64,000 nt of DNA from Cyclobacteriaceae bacterium (GCA_025055435.1 JANWWN010000001.1:33777-97776); one strand, 5' to 3'. Numbered from the stretch's first letter, positions 18,506-27,395 are shown. The notes: generated from the sequence alone by a model not told the origin. Program-made: numbers and translations.

Positions 18506-18752
18506 ATAGAAACTATCTACTTTCGGAGAAAGTCAGAGTTTAATTCACTCATTTTTTGATACAAATTCGTTCAAACGAATTTTTGCAACAGAAATTGCGA
18601 CTACATCATGATTTGATAGGTTGGAAATGATATTATAGGCAGCAACCTTTCCGCAACTTTAAAGTAGCCATAAATAAGAAAGTATGTAAAACTTTTTCTC
18701 TTGATCCCAGTGTTGTTACCTACTTTCTTTTTTCTTCCTACCTTTAACCACC
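18506..18752. other. Non-coding stretch between the pseudogene and fdhD
   Basis: A+T-rich DNA with no convincing gene or RNA. It contains a 20-base palindrome at 18563-18582 and, before fdhD, a TACCTTTA (18739-18746) that is one mismatch from the -7 consensus, with a TTG 23 bases upstream. It probably includes the decayed upstream region of the amidohydrolase gene. Confidence 0.5.
18563..18582. repeat. 20-base palindrome
   Basis: AAATTCGTT and AACGAATTT separated by CA form a perfect 9-bp inverted repeat, followed on the plus strand by TT and then G. It could be an operator or a weak hairpin. No regulator gene is adjacent. Confidence 0.4.
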
Positions 18753-19592
18753 ATGCCCCCGGTAAAAAATGCTTTGGTAAAACAAGTTACTACAGCCGGA
18801 AAGCCGGCAGATAAACCCGACCTGCTGGCGGTGGAGGAGCCACTCGAAATACGACTGGGCTTCGGGCCAGTCAGCGAACGCCAGCAACGCAGCCTGTCGG
18901 TAACGCTGCGCACCCCCGGCCACGACTTTGAGCTGGCCCTCGGCTTTCTTTTTACCGAAGGCATCATCAACTCCATGGACGATGTTGGGCAGGTAGCTTA
19001 TTGCCGCGATGTTGGCCGTCAGCAGCAGGATAACATCGTGCGTGTGGAACTGCAACCCCACATTGCACCCGACTGGCAAAAGCTTCAGCGCAACTTCTAC
19101 ACCACATCCAGTTGTGGTGTTTGCGGCAAGTCGTCTATTGAGGCCGTGCAGCAGCGCTGCAACGTGCTCGCGGATACTTTCACCCTCCCGGCCGGAATGA
19201 TTTATTCGTTACCCGAAGTAATGCGCACCTCACAACCGGTTTTTACCCATACGGGAGGACTGCATGCATCGGCTTTATTCTCAACCAAAGGTGAACTTAA
19301 AATATTACGCGAGGACGTGGGCCGCCACAACGCGTTGGATAAAGTGATCGGCGCCATGTTCATGCAAAACCGTTTGCCGCTATCGGATTACCTTTTACTG
19401 GTTAGCGGTCGTGCAGGTTTTGAGCTGGTACAAAAGGCCGTGATGGCAGGCCTTGCCGTGATGGTGGCCGTAGGAGCGCCTTCCAGTTTGGCTGTTGAGC
19501 TGGCCCAACAGTGCAATCTTACATTAATCGGCTTTGCCCGCGACAATAAATTCAATATCTATGCTGGTGCCCATCGGATAATTCTTTCATGA
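18753..19592 (+). CDS. fdhD: Formate dehydrogenase accessory sulfurtransferase FdhD
   Basis: Transfers sulfur from a cysteine desulfurase to the molybdenum cofactor so that formate dehydrogenase becomes active. The 279 aa protein shows the family motifs: EEPLEIRL, FELALGFLFTEGI, the catalytic cysteine pair in TSSCGVCGKSS (Cys121, Cys124), FTHTGGLHAS, REDVGRHNALDKVIG and SGRAGFELVQKA. It is first in a unit with a permease gene that overlaps its last four bases. No formate dehydrogenase or other molybdoenzyme gene is in the window. Confidence 0.95.
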   Translation: MPPVKNALVKQVTTAGKPADKPDLLAVEEPLEIRLGFGPVSERQQRSLSVTLRTPGHDFELALGFLFTEGIINSMDDVGQVAYCRDVGRQQQDNIVRVELQPHIAPDWQKLQRNFYTTSSCGVCGKSSIEAVQQRCNVLADTFTLPAGMIYSLPEVMRTSQPVFTHTGGLHASALFSTKGELKILREDVGRHNALDKVIGAMFMQNRLPLSDYLLLVSGRAGFELVQKAVMAGLAVMVAVGAPSSLAVELAQQCNLTLIGFARDNKFNIYAGAHRIILS

Positions 19593-20875
19593 GTCAGAAA
19601 AAAATCGGTCTGTTTACAAGCACCTCCCTGGTTATGGGTAACATGATTGCCAGCGGGTTGTTTATGTTGCCTGCATCGCTCGGTGTATTTGGCGGAATCA
19701 GTCTGGTAGGCTGGCTCATCTCCGGTGCCGGTGCCATGTGTCTGGCCATGGTATTTGGCTGGCTCAGTCGCCAGTTTCCTGCGGCTACGGGCGGACCGTA
19801 CGCCTACACGCGCGAAGGCCTCGGACCGTTTGCGGCATTTCTGGTAGCGTGGGGCTACTGGATTTCGTGCTGGAGCACCAACGCAGCCATTACGGTGGCG
19901 TTTGTCAGTTACCTGTCGGCTTTTATTCCGGAGTTAAATCATAACCCACTGTTAGCGGTACTAACCGGATTTTCAGCCATCTGGCTGCTCACCTGGGTCA
20001 ATGCACGCGGTATCCGCAAGGCGGGAGCCGTGCAGGTTATTACCACTATTCTCAAAATTGTGCCGCTGCTTATTGTTACGGTAGCCGGCCTTATCTATTT
20101 CAATACCGACCACTTTGTTCCGTTTAACGTGAGTAACCAATCCGACTGGTCGGCTGTGGCACAAGCCACCACGCTCACGTTGTTTGCCTTCCTCGGACTG
20201 GAAAGCGCAACCATTCCGTCGGCACATGTGCGCGACCCGGAGCGCACCATTCCGCGCGCTACACTCATTGGTACCGCACTCACCACAATATTATACACCA
20301 TCAGCACCGTTGCCGTGATGGGCCTGATACCACCCGACAGCCTGCACAGTTCGGCAGCACCCTTTGCCGATGCGGCCGCCAAAGTATTTGGCGAGCAGGG
20401 CAAATACCTGGTAGCTGCCGGCGCGGTGATATCTACCTTTGGTGCACTTAACGGCTGGATACTCATTCAGGCTCAGATGCCCTATGCTGCGGCACGCGAC
20501 CATCTGTTTCCGGCATTCTTTGCGCGCGTTAACCGCAGGGAAGTTCCGGTTCCCGGACTTATCTTTTCCGGATTGCTGGTTTCGGTGATGATGGGCATGA
20601 ACTTCAGCCGCAGCCTGGCCGATACCTATACCTTCATCATCCTGCTTAGTACGCTAAATACCCTGTTTGCTTTTCTAATGTCGGTTACTTCGTTTCTTAT
20701 TAAACAAAATGCCTTGGCCGATGGTAAATCCATCGGCAAGATTATTATTGCCATCGTGGCCTTTGTGTATTCCATGTGGGCGGTGATCGGATCGGGTATG
20801 GAAACGGTGTATTGGGGATTTATTCTGCTGATGGCCGGCTTACCTTTTTATGTGTGGATGCGAAAAATTCATTGA
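19589..20875 (+). CDS. APC-superfamily amino-acid permease/antiporter
   Basis: Inner-membrane transporter of 428 aa with about 12 hydrophobic helices. The first helix carries the APC substrate motif (GNMIASGLFMLPASLG), followed by PAATGGPYAYTREGLGP; FLGLESATIPSAHVRDPERTIPRAT in the middle is characteristic of the basic amino acid/polyamine antiporter branch (AdiC, PotE, ArcD-like). The start ATG overlaps the fdhD stop (ATGA at 19589-19592), and the next gene starts two bases after its stop, so the three genes form an operon. The substrate cannot be fixed from sequence. Confidence 0.88.
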   Translation: MSQKKIGLFTSTSLVMGNMIASGLFMLPASLGVFGGISLVGWLISGAGAMCLAMVFGWLSRQFPAATGGPYAYTREGLGPFAAFLVAWGYWISCWSTNAAITVAFVSYLSAFIPELNHNPLLAVLTGFSAIWLLTWVNARGIRKAGAVQVITTILKIVPLLIVTVAGLIYFNTDHFVPFNVSNQSDWSAVAQATTLTLFAFLGLESATIPSAHVRDPERTIPRATLIGTALTTILYTISTVAVMGLIPPDSLHSSAAPFADAAAKVFGEQGKYLVAAGAVISTFGALNGWILIQAQMPYAAARDHLFPAFFARVNRREVPVPGLIFSGLLVSVMMGMNFSRSLADTYTFIILLSTLNTLFAFLMSVTSFLIKQNALADGKSIGKIIIAIVAFVYSMWAVIGSGMETVYWGFILLMAGLPFYVWMRKIH

Positions 20876-20876
20876 C

Positions 20877-22526
20877 ATGAAAAAGTTAATTTATCTGAGT
20901 TTTGTTTTGCTCGTTTATTGTTCGCCTAACCAAAAGGACGCTGCAGCAACGTACCGCACACACGAAGAACTGGTTGACTTTTTCTTTCGCTGGCGTGAGT
21001 TTCAGAAACCGCCCATCGTAAACGGCCTGCCCGATTATTCGAAAGCCGCCATGCAGCGGCAGCACAATGAACTGAAAAACTGGCTTCAGCAACTCAACGC
21101 TTTTGATACCACCGGCTGGCCCGTTTCGCAACAGGTTGATTGGTATTTGATTTACGCCGAGATGAACGGTCTGGATTTTGACCATCGGGTGCTGCGACCG
21201 TGGGAGCGTGACCCGGCTTTTTACGTCTGGTTTTTCTCGTATCCTTCCGATGTGCCCGCACGCGAGGGACCGCACGTGTACGGAGCCATCGAACTGCCGG
21301 CTTTCAAACAACCGCTTTCACAGGAAGATGCGGAGCATATCCGTCAACAACTGCTGAAGGCGGAAGAACTGTTTCAGCAGGCGCGCGTAAATCTTACCGG
21401 TGATGCGCGTGATCTGTGGATTACAGGTATCCGCAGTGTGGTAGAAGGAGCATCGGACCTGGACGGCTTTGCACAATCTGTTCAAATGAATTATCCCGGG
21501 TTAGCTGAGGCTGCCTTGCAGGCCGCGAAGGCAACCCGCAACTTTGCCGAATGGTTGAAGGAGCAGGCACCCTCCCGGCAGGGACCGTCGGGAGTGGGTA
21601 AGGAAAACTATACCTGGTATTTGCGGCATGTGCATTTGTTGCCGTATTCGTGGGAAGATGAAGAACGCTTGCTGGAACGCGAACTTTATCGTGCCCACAG
21701 CACTTTGCGTTTGCTGGAACACCAGAACCGTAAGCTACCTCAGCTGGAAAAAGTTAAGACCGGGGACGCCCATCGGAAATTGCTGACCGATGGCGTGCAG
21801 GAATACATAAAATTTCTGGATGAGCAGGAGGTGATCACGGTTCATTCGTGGATGAAAGATGCGCTGATGGAACAAATCGGGAAGTTTATTCCGGGAGATG
21901 AACTGCTGAACTTCTTTTATGAAATTGAATACCGCGACCCGATGCCCATGCGGGCACATCATTTTCACTGGATTGACAAAGCCCGCGAGAAGATTCATCC
22001 CCAAGCCAGCGCGATCCGCAGAACGCCGCTGTTGTATAATATTTTCGACAGTCGTGCCGAAGGGCTGGCTACGGCCATGGAGGAGTTGGTGATGCACGCC
22101 GGCCTGCTGGAAAACCGGCCACGGGCTAAGGAATTGATGTACATCATGCTCATTCAGCGTGCGGCACGCGGACTGGGCGGATTGTATCAGCACAGCCAGG
22201 AAATGACCTTCGATGAGGCAACACGTTTTGCAAGTAAGTGGGTGCCGCGCGGACTGCTGCCGGCTGAAGGATCTACCATTCAACATGAAGAACAGTTTTA
22301 TCTGGAGCAACCCGCGTATGGCAGCTCGTATGTTATCGGCAAGCTGATGATTGATCAGCTTATAGCTGAATATGCCCGTCAGCGTAACGATCGGTTTGTA
22401 TTACGCGAGTTCATGGATGACTTCACCTCGCGCGGTATTATTCCGATGTCGTTATTATACTGGGAGATGACGGGCGATAAGTCGTTGCTGGAAAAGGCAA
22501 CGAGTGAAGCGGGCACTACTTTTTGA
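20877..22526 (+). CDS. DUF885-like exported lipoprotein, possible peptidase relative
   Basis: 549 aa from the ATG at 20877, chosen because it gives a lipoprotein signal (MKKLIYLSFVLLVYCSP, lipobox cysteine at about residue 15); a longer frame to 20850 has no signal-like start. The C-terminal third resembles DUF885 proteins: RAEGLATAMEELVMHAGLL, RAARGLGGLYQH, YGSSYVIGKLMIDQL, FMDDFTSRGIIPMSLLYWEM. However, the HEGxPGHH-type motif I would expect in a peptidase member is not evident, so catalytic function is doubtful. Last gene of the fdhD-permease unit; its end overlaps the convergent DMT gene by 11 bases. Confidence 0.7.
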   Translation: MKKLIYLSFVLLVYCSPNQKDAAATYRTHEELVDFFFRWREFQKPPIVNGLPDYSKAAMQRQHNELKNWLQQLNAFDTTGWPVSQQVDWYLIYAEMNGLDFDHRVLRPWERDPAFYVWFFSYPSDVPAREGPHVYGAIELPAFKQPLSQEDAEHIRQQLLKAEELFQQARVNLTGDARDLWITGIRSVVEGASDLDGFAQSVQMNYPGLAEAALQAAKATRNFAEWLKEQAPSRQGPSGVGKENYTWYLRHVHLLPYSWEDEERLLERELYRAHSTLRLLEHQNRKLPQLEKVKTGDAHRKLLTDGVQEYIKFLDEQEVITVHSWMKDALMEQIGKFIPGDELLNFFYEIEYRDPMPMRAHHFHWIDKAREKIHPQASAIRRTPLLYNIFDSRAEGLATAMEELVMHAGLLENRPRAKELMYIMLIQRAARGLGGLYQHSQEMTFDEATRFASKWVPRGLLPAEGSTIQHEEQFYLEQPAYGSSYVIGKLMIDQLIAEYARQRNDRFVLREFMDDFTSRGIIPMSLLYWEMTGDKSLLEKATSEAGTTF

Positions 22527-22887
22527 AGATGAAATAAACAGCCAGCACCAGAAAGAAGAAGCCGATAAGGTGATTCCACCGGAAGGTTTCGTTTTTGAAT
22601 ACCAGCAGTGAAAAAGCCACAAAAACAACCAGTGTGATTACTTCCTGCAAGACTTTAAGTTGCACCAGTGAAAACGGCCCGCCATAGGAACGAAAGCCGA
22701 TACGGTTTGCCGGTACCTGAAGCAGGTATTCGAAAAAGGCGATGCCCCAGCTGATGAGGATGATGGTAAAGAGCGGCAAGCTCTGGCTCCATTTCATTTC
22801 CTTAAATTTCAGGTGGCCGTACCAGGCAAAGGTCATGAACGTATTGGAGAGGATGAGGAGGAAAATAGTGAGAACAGCTTTGGGCAT
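22516..22887 (-). CDS. DMT-family small membrane protein (DUF486)
   Basis: 123 aa from the ATG at 22887, with four predicted transmembrane helices, matching DUF486: ILSNTFMTFAWYGHLKF, ILISWGIAFFEYLLQVPANRIG, LVQLKVLQEVITLVVF and GFFFLVLAVYFIF. The longer frame to 22926 would overlap the preceding gene and adds no conserved sequence. It follows the beta-propeller gene by four bases. Members resemble small drug/metabolite transporters, but no substrate is established. Confidence 0.87.
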   Translation of the reverse strand: MPKAVLTIFLLILSNTFMTFAWYGHLKFKEMKWSQSLPLFTIILISWGIAFFEYLLQVPANRIGFRSYGGPFSLVQLKVLQEVITLVVFVAFSLLVFKNETFRWNHLIGFFFLVLAVYFIFKK

Positions 22888-22891
22888 AGTT

Positions 22892-24562
22892 TTATTGATT
22901 GAAAAAAATCTCCTTAGGAGGATCAAAAAATTTTTTCTTCAATGAAGTAGCGATTGTGAATTTATAAATCGATTTGCTCTTCTGGTCAATGTACACAATA
23001 TCTGTTCGTTGCGGGTTGATGGACGGCATGGAAACGCCGGATAGCACTTTTTTCGATTTGTTTGTTCGTAAATCCAATTTCTTAACATCAAATCCCAGGA
23101 GATAGAATATCTCATCCTCACTTTCTCCGAAAAACGCGGTTTGTATATCCATGTAATCTTTTGTAATCCGTTCTTCCGCCAGGGTTTCCAGGTTAATCCG
23201 GAATAACTTAACGAATGTTTTCGAGTAGGGATCGCTCCGGGCAATAATCAGGTGTCTTTTGTCTTTTGATATATCAAAAATATACGCATCAATAAACGGC
23301 AGTATGTTGGTTTTTTTTGTGCCTTCATCAAACAATACCAGGTTATGTGTTTCGCCAAACGGATTCATTTGCTGCACCAAAAGTTTTTTTTCATTAATCC
23401 AGGTTATTGGGATGGCACGAACCAGCTCCGGGTATGGTTCACTCAAGGTATTGGTTTGCCAATTCCATTCCAGTATTTGTAAGTTATTTCCGGGATTGAG
23501 TTTACCTACCGTAACTACCGGCTTATCGTAACGCGGGACGGGATGATGCAGGTAATAGCTCTTTGCATACGAAATGCTACTGAATTTATTGTTGTAATAG
23601 CCCAACCAGGGCGTAACTGCATTTAAGGATTGAAACAGAAAATCGGAACAATCGTTAGAAGCGCAGACGATATTGCTTTGCGAAGTCAGCAGGAAACCAT
23701 TAATTACCCGACCCGATTGATCAAGCCGGTACATCAACGCAGGCATTTGGTGCGTGAACACATAATTCAAATAACTACTCGGCGTGAACGCATGTTGAAA
23801 GAGAACGTACTGTCCATCGGGTGACCAGCCCAACTTGTTTCCTGAACTTTTTAGTTGTAGCATTTTTGGAAAGGCTGCTTCATAGGGACCTCTTCTGCTA
23901 ACCGGCATCGAAAATAAAATCTGGCCGTAGGGTGTGATACTTTCTGTTTGTGGTATTGAATTGATTTTGCAGTCTCCTTTACGGCAATAATAAAATGGAA
24001 TGGTAAATCTTACCGGCACTTCAACTCCTTTGTGCAATGCAGGTATCCATAATGCCGGGGCCGTTTCAAATCCATTTAAAAAAATCCTGTCGATGATTGC
24101 GGTGTTGTTGCCATAAAGCGAATTCACTGTGGGGTTAGCAGCTCTACCATGGGTATCCACTTCAAACGACAACCAGAATATTTCTTCATGTATCTTTTTA
24201 AGCTGATCATTGATTTCCAGTTCCCGGGCCAGAAACATGGAAACGTTTTTATGATAATGATAAATCAAATCGTTTAAGCTTCCCAAATAGCGTGCGGGTC
24301 GTTGAACATTAGTGATAACCCATTTATCGGAGAGGAAGATTTCCTGTGTTGAACTTTTTACTTTTTGATACAGTAAGGCTCCATTGTCATAATTAACAAC
24401 CAGTGACACTTCTCCCGGTTCATCAAAGTAATTCCAAATGCCAACGGGTTTCCCGGTTGAGTCAAACCTCCCGATTTCGTATAAGGTTAACTTTACAATA
24501 TGTTTCTGTGCCTGGGCAAAAAGGGTAGATAGTGTAAAGCCGATGATTGGCAGTAACCGCAT
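22892..24562 (-). CDS. Exported protein with TonB-C-like segment and PD40 beta-propeller
   Basis: 556 aa from the ATG at 24562, chosen because it begins a signal peptide (MRLLPIIGFTLSTLFAQAQ) and lies one base after the ettA stop; the longer frame runs back into ettA. Residues about 25-75 look like an imperfect MORN/YwqK-type repeat (IGRFDSTGKPVGIWNYFD). Residues about 120-190 resemble a TonB C-terminal domain (FEVDTHGRAANPTV, APALWIPALHKGVEVPVRFTIPF). From about 235 it has TolB/PD40-like propeller blades (LGWSPDGQYVLFQHA; IFDISKDKRHLIIARSD). Function unknown; probably periplasmic or surface-attached. Confidence 0.65.
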   Translation of the reverse strand: MRLLPIIGFTLSTLFAQAQKHIVKLTLYEIGRFDSTGKPVGIWNYFDEPGEVSLVVNYDNGALLYQKVKSSTQEIFLSDKWVITNVQRPARYLGSLNDLIYHYHKNVSMFLARELEINDQLKKIHEEIFWLSFEVDTHGRAANPTVNSLYGNNTAIIDRIFLNGFETAPALWIPALHKGVEVPVRFTIPFYYCRKGDCKINSIPQTESITPYGQILFSMPVSRRGPYEAAFPKMLQLKSSGNKLGWSPDGQYVLFQHAFTPSSYLNYVFTHQMPALMYRLDQSGRVINGFLLTSQSNIVCASNDCSDFLFQSLNAVTPWLGYYNNKFSSISYAKSYYLHHPVPRYDKPVVTVGKLNPGNNLQILEWNWQTNTLSEPYPELVRAIPITWINEKKLLVQQMNPFGETHNLVLFDEGTKKTNILPFIDAYIFDISKDKRHLIIARSDPYSKTFVKLFRINLETLAEERITKDYMDIQTAFFGESEDEIFYLLGFDVKKLDLRTNKSKKVLSGVSMPSINPQRTDIVYIDQKSKSIYKFTIATSLKKKFFDPPKEIFFNQ

Positions 24563-24563
24563 A

Positions 24564-26246
24564 TTAACTAACCAGTTTTTTATACTTAATCCGGTGCGGC
24601 TGGTCATCGCCCAGGCGTTTTTTCTTGTTTTCCTCGTATTCGCTGAAGGTTCCTTCAAACCAATATACCTGGGAATTACCTTCAAATGCAAGTATGTGCG
24701 TGCATACGCGGTCTAAAAACCACCGGTCGTGTGAAATAATCACGGCACAACCGGCAAAATTTTCCAATGCTTCTTCCAATGCCCGCAGGGTGTTGACGTC
24801 TAAATCGTTGGTGGGTTCGTCCAACAAGAGCAGATTGCCACCCTGCTTGAGGGCGATGGCCAGGTGAACGCGGTTGCGCATTCCGCCCGACAGTTCGCGG
24901 ATTTTACGCTGTTGGTCAGTTCCGCTGAAATTGAACTTGCCCACGTAGGCCCGGGAGTTTATTTCACGGCCGCCCAGCATAATGATATCGTGTCCTCCGG
25001 TAATGGCCTGCCATACCGTATCATCAGGTTTCAGGTCATCGTGTTCCTGATCCACGTAAGCAATCTTCACCGTCTCACCCACTTCAAATGTGCCCGAGTC
25101 GGGTTTCTCCTTGCCGATAATCATTTTAAACAAAGTAGTTTTACCGGCACCGTTCGGGCCTATTACGCCTACGATTCCGGCAGGCGGGAGTGAAAAGGTA
25201 AGATTTTCCATGAGCAGCTTATCGCCAAAGGCTTTGCTCACATTTTTGGCTTCGATTACCTTATTACCCAGTCGCGGACCTGGCGGAATGTAAAGCTCCA
25301 GTTTTTCTTCGCGCTCCTTTACTTCCTGATTCAAAAGCTTTTCATAGGCCGATAAGCGGGCTTTGGCTTTGGCATGACGGCCCTTCGGGCTCATGCGCAC
25401 CCATTCCAGTTCGCGCTCCAGTGTTTTCTGGCGCTTCGATTCGGTTTTTTCTTCCTGCGCCAGACGTTTTTGTTTCTGTTCAAGCCACGAAGAATAGTTT
25501 CCTTTCCATGGAATGCCTTCACCGCGGTCAAGCTCCAGTATCCATCCGGCTACGTTGTCCAGAAAATAACGATCGTGCGTAACGGCAATTACCGTTCCTT
25601 TGTATTGCTGCAGGTGCTGCTCCAGCCACAACACCGATTCGGCATCAAGGTGGTTGGTTGGTTCATCGAGTAACAGCACATCGGGTTGCTGAAGTAAAAG
25701 GCGGCACAAGGCAACCCTTCTCTTTTCACCACCCGAAAGGTGTTCAATTTTTGCATCAGGCGGCGGGCAGCGCAGGGCATCCATGGCCCGCTCCAGTTTA
25801 TGGTCAAGTTCCCAGGCACCCAGCGCATCGAGCTTCTCCTGAATCTCGCCCTGCCGGGTGATGAGTTTTTCCATGGCATCGGGGTCTTCCATCACGGCCG
25901 GGTCGGCAAACTTTTCATTAACTGCTTCAAACTCTTTCAACAGGGCAACCGTATCTTTCACGCCTTCTTCTACCACCTCGCGTACGGTCTTGGATTTGTC
26001 GAGCTGCGGTTCCTGTTCCAGCAGTCCTACTGTATAGGAAAGATCGGATACCACTTCGCCCTGGTAGTCTTTATCGATGCCGGCAATGATGCGAAGCAGC
26101 GTAGATTTGCCCGAGCCGTTCAGTCCGAGCACGCCGATTTTGGCTCCGTAAAAGAAGGAGAGGTAGATGTCTTTGAGGACTTGTTTATTGGGCGGGTAAA
26201 TTTTGCTTACACCCGCCATGGAAAAAATAATTTTTTCGTCAGCCAT
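24564..26246 (-). CDS. ettA: Energy-dependent translational throttle protein EttA (ABC-F)
   Basis: ABC-F ATPase of 560 aa that binds the ribosomal E site and gates the first peptide bond according to ATP/ADP level. Two ABC domains are complete: Walker A GLNGSGKST and GPNGAGKTT, signatures LSGGEKRRVALCRLLL and LSGGMRNRVHLAIAL, and Walker B LLLDEPTNHLDAESV and LLLDEPTNDLDVNTL. The linker between them is the charged PtIM segment (KRLAQEEKTESKRQ...). No membrane domain, as expected. It is the first gene of a three-gene minus-strand unit. Confidence 0.96.
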   Translation of the reverse strand: MADEKIIFSMAGVSKIYPPNKQVLKDIYLSFFYGAKIGVLGLNGSGKSTLLRIIAGIDKDYQGEVVSDLSYTVGLLEQEPQLDKSKTVREVVEEGVKDTVALLKEFEAVNEKFADPAVMEDPDAMEKLITRQGEIQEKLDALGAWELDHKLERAMDALRCPPPDAKIEHLSGGEKRRVALCRLLLQQPDVLLLDEPTNHLDAESVLWLEQHLQQYKGTVIAVTHDRYFLDNVAGWILELDRGEGIPWKGNYSSWLEQKQKRLAQEEKTESKRQKTLERELEWVRMSPKGRHAKAKARLSAYEKLLNQEVKEREEKLELYIPPGPRLGNKVIEAKNVSKAFGDKLLMENLTFSLPPAGIVGVIGPNGAGKTTLFKMIIGKEKPDSGTFEVGETVKIAYVDQEHDDLKPDDTVWQAITGGHDIIMLGGREINSRAYVGKFNFSGTDQQRKIRELSGGMRNRVHLAIALKQGGNLLLLDEPTNDLDVNTLRALEEALENFAGCAVIISHDRWFLDRVCTHILAFEGNSQVYWFEGTFSEYEENKKKRLGDDQPHRIKYKKLVS

Positions 26247-26381
26247 GGGAATTTTTTTAAAAACCTTGCAGTTAATGCGGCTGCAAATATGGTGCTTTTT
26301 GGCTTACGGGCCGCGAACCAGGCGGTTACCGTAACGGTTTAGCTAAGATGAAATACCGGGCAATGCACCCGTTTGGTGGTG

Positions 26382-26411
26382 TTGCCCTGCATTGGTTTAA
26401 TTTTATTTTTG
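26382..26411 (+). promoter_or_regulatory. Bacteroidota-type promoter of the DUF2795 gene
   Basis: TTG at 26382-26384, 19 bases, then TATTTTTG at 26404-26411: a full match to the TTG-N19-TAnnTTTG consensus. Transcription would begin about 20 bases before the start codon. Confidence 0.7.
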
Positions 26412-26423
26412 CGGAAAATTAAA

Positions 26424-26431
26424 AAAGGAGG
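26424..26431 (+). promoter_or_regulatory. Strong Shine-Dalgarno sequence
   Basis: AAAGGAGG, extended by T to nine bases complementary to the canonical 16S rRNA 3' end, seven bases before the ATG at 26439. It decides the start of the DUF2795 gene. Most other genes in the window lack any such site. Confidence 0.85.
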
Positions 26432-26438
26432 TTTGCCT

Positions 26439-26660
26439 ATGTACTGGACACTTGAACTTGCCTCGTATCTGGAAGATGCGCCCTGGCCGGCGACCAAAGA
26501 CGAACTGATTGACTACTCCATCCGGTCGGGAGCTCCGCTGGAAGTGGTGGAAAACCTTCAGGAACTGGAAGATGACGGCCAGCCTTACGAAAGCATCGAA
26601 GAAATCTGGCCCGATTATCCGACTAAGGAAGATTTCTTCTTCAATGAAGACGAGTACTAA
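26439..26660 (+). CDS. DUF2795 domain protein
   Basis: Small acidic cytoplasmic protein of 73 aa. The start is fixed by the strong Shine-Dalgarno sequence seven bases upstream; the longer frame to 26373 has no support. It matches DUF2795: YWTLELASYLEDAPWPATKDEL, then RSGAPLEVVENLQELEDDG and the acidic tail IWPDYPTKEDFFFNEDEY, which is strongly conserved in Bacteroidota. No biochemical role is established that I can name. It is a single-gene unit between a consensus promoter and an intrinsic terminator. Confidence 0.88.
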   Translation: MYWTLELASYLEDAPWPATKDELIDYSIRSGAPLEVVENLQELEDDGQPYESIEEIWPDYPTKEDFFFNEDEY

Positions 26661-26694
26661 GTAATGACATAAAAGCTTTATGAATTTTAATGTG

Positions 26695-26722
26695 AAGCCG
26701 GTGAATGCCGGCTTTTATTTTT
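26695..26722 (+). terminator. Intrinsic terminator after the DUF2795 gene
   Basis: AAGCCGG (26695-26701) pairs with CCGGCTT (26708-26714) around the loop TGAATG, followed by TTATTTTTT. It overlaps the 3' end of the convergent ispD. Confidence 0.8.
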
Positions 26723-27395
26723 TATGTGATTGTAAGAGGGCATCAGCTATAACCAGATCTTCGGCTGTGGTAATCTTGATGTTTTCATAACTGCCTTCAA
26801 ACAACGATATGGTGTGTCCTGCGCGTTCGGCAACGGAAGCGTCATCGGTCAGGCTGCTGTCTTCTTTAACCTGATAAGCTTTTTTAATCAAATCCGATTG
26901 AAAAGTTTGAGGCGTTTGAATTAACCGGAACCGGGAGCGGTCCAGGGCCTGTGTTTTATCCTGATCAATCATGCGGATGGATTCTTTCAGTCGCACGGCC
27001 GCTACTGCCGAACCGTGGATGGCGGCCAGGCGGAACGAAGCGGCAATCAGGTTTTCGTGAACCAGCGGCCGCACGCCATCGTGTATGCATACCAGGCTGT
27101 TATCGGGCACCTGTTCCAATCCTTTTTTTACCGACTGAAAACGCGTTTCGCCACCTGCCTGCAAACGATGCGGCAACTGGAAATCATACCGTTGGCACAA
27201 ATCCTTCCATAATCCAAAATCATCTTCCGGCAGAACCAGTATGATTTGAACTGTTGATGAATACCGGTTAAAAGCATGCAGGGTGTGCATCAGAACAGGA
27301 AGGCCGGCAACCTCTAAAAACTGCTTTGGCAGGTGACTTTTAATGCGGGTTCCCTTGCCTCCGGCAACAACCAGCGCGTATTCTTCCATCTTCAT
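26715..27395 (-). CDS. ispD: 2-C-methyl-D-erythritol 4-phosphate cytidylyltransferase
   Basis: Third step of the MEP pathway of isoprenoid synthesis: CTP plus MEP gives CDP-ME. The ATG at 27395 gives 226 aa, the family's usual length; the longer frame to 27611 crosses the divergent membrane-protein gene and is rejected. Motifs: ALVVAGGKGTRIKSHLPKQF (CTP loop), ILVLPEDDF, AGGETRFQSVKKGLE, VCIHDGVRPLV, and TQTPQTF-like LIQTPQTFQSDLI, ending TTAEDLVIADALL. It is divergent from the small membrane protein gene, with 33 bases between starts. Confidence 0.95.
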   Translation of the reverse strand: MKMEEYALVVAGGKGTRIKSHLPKQFLEVAGLPVLMHTLHAFNRYSSTVQIILVLPEDDFGLWKDLCQRYDFQLPHRLQAGGETRFQSVKKGLEQVPDNSLVCIHDGVRPLVHENLIAASFRLAAIHGSAVAAVRLKESIRMIDQDKTQALDRSRFRLIQTPQTFQSDLIKKAYQVKEDSSLTDDASVAERAGHTISLFEGSYENIKITTAEDLVIADALLQSHKK

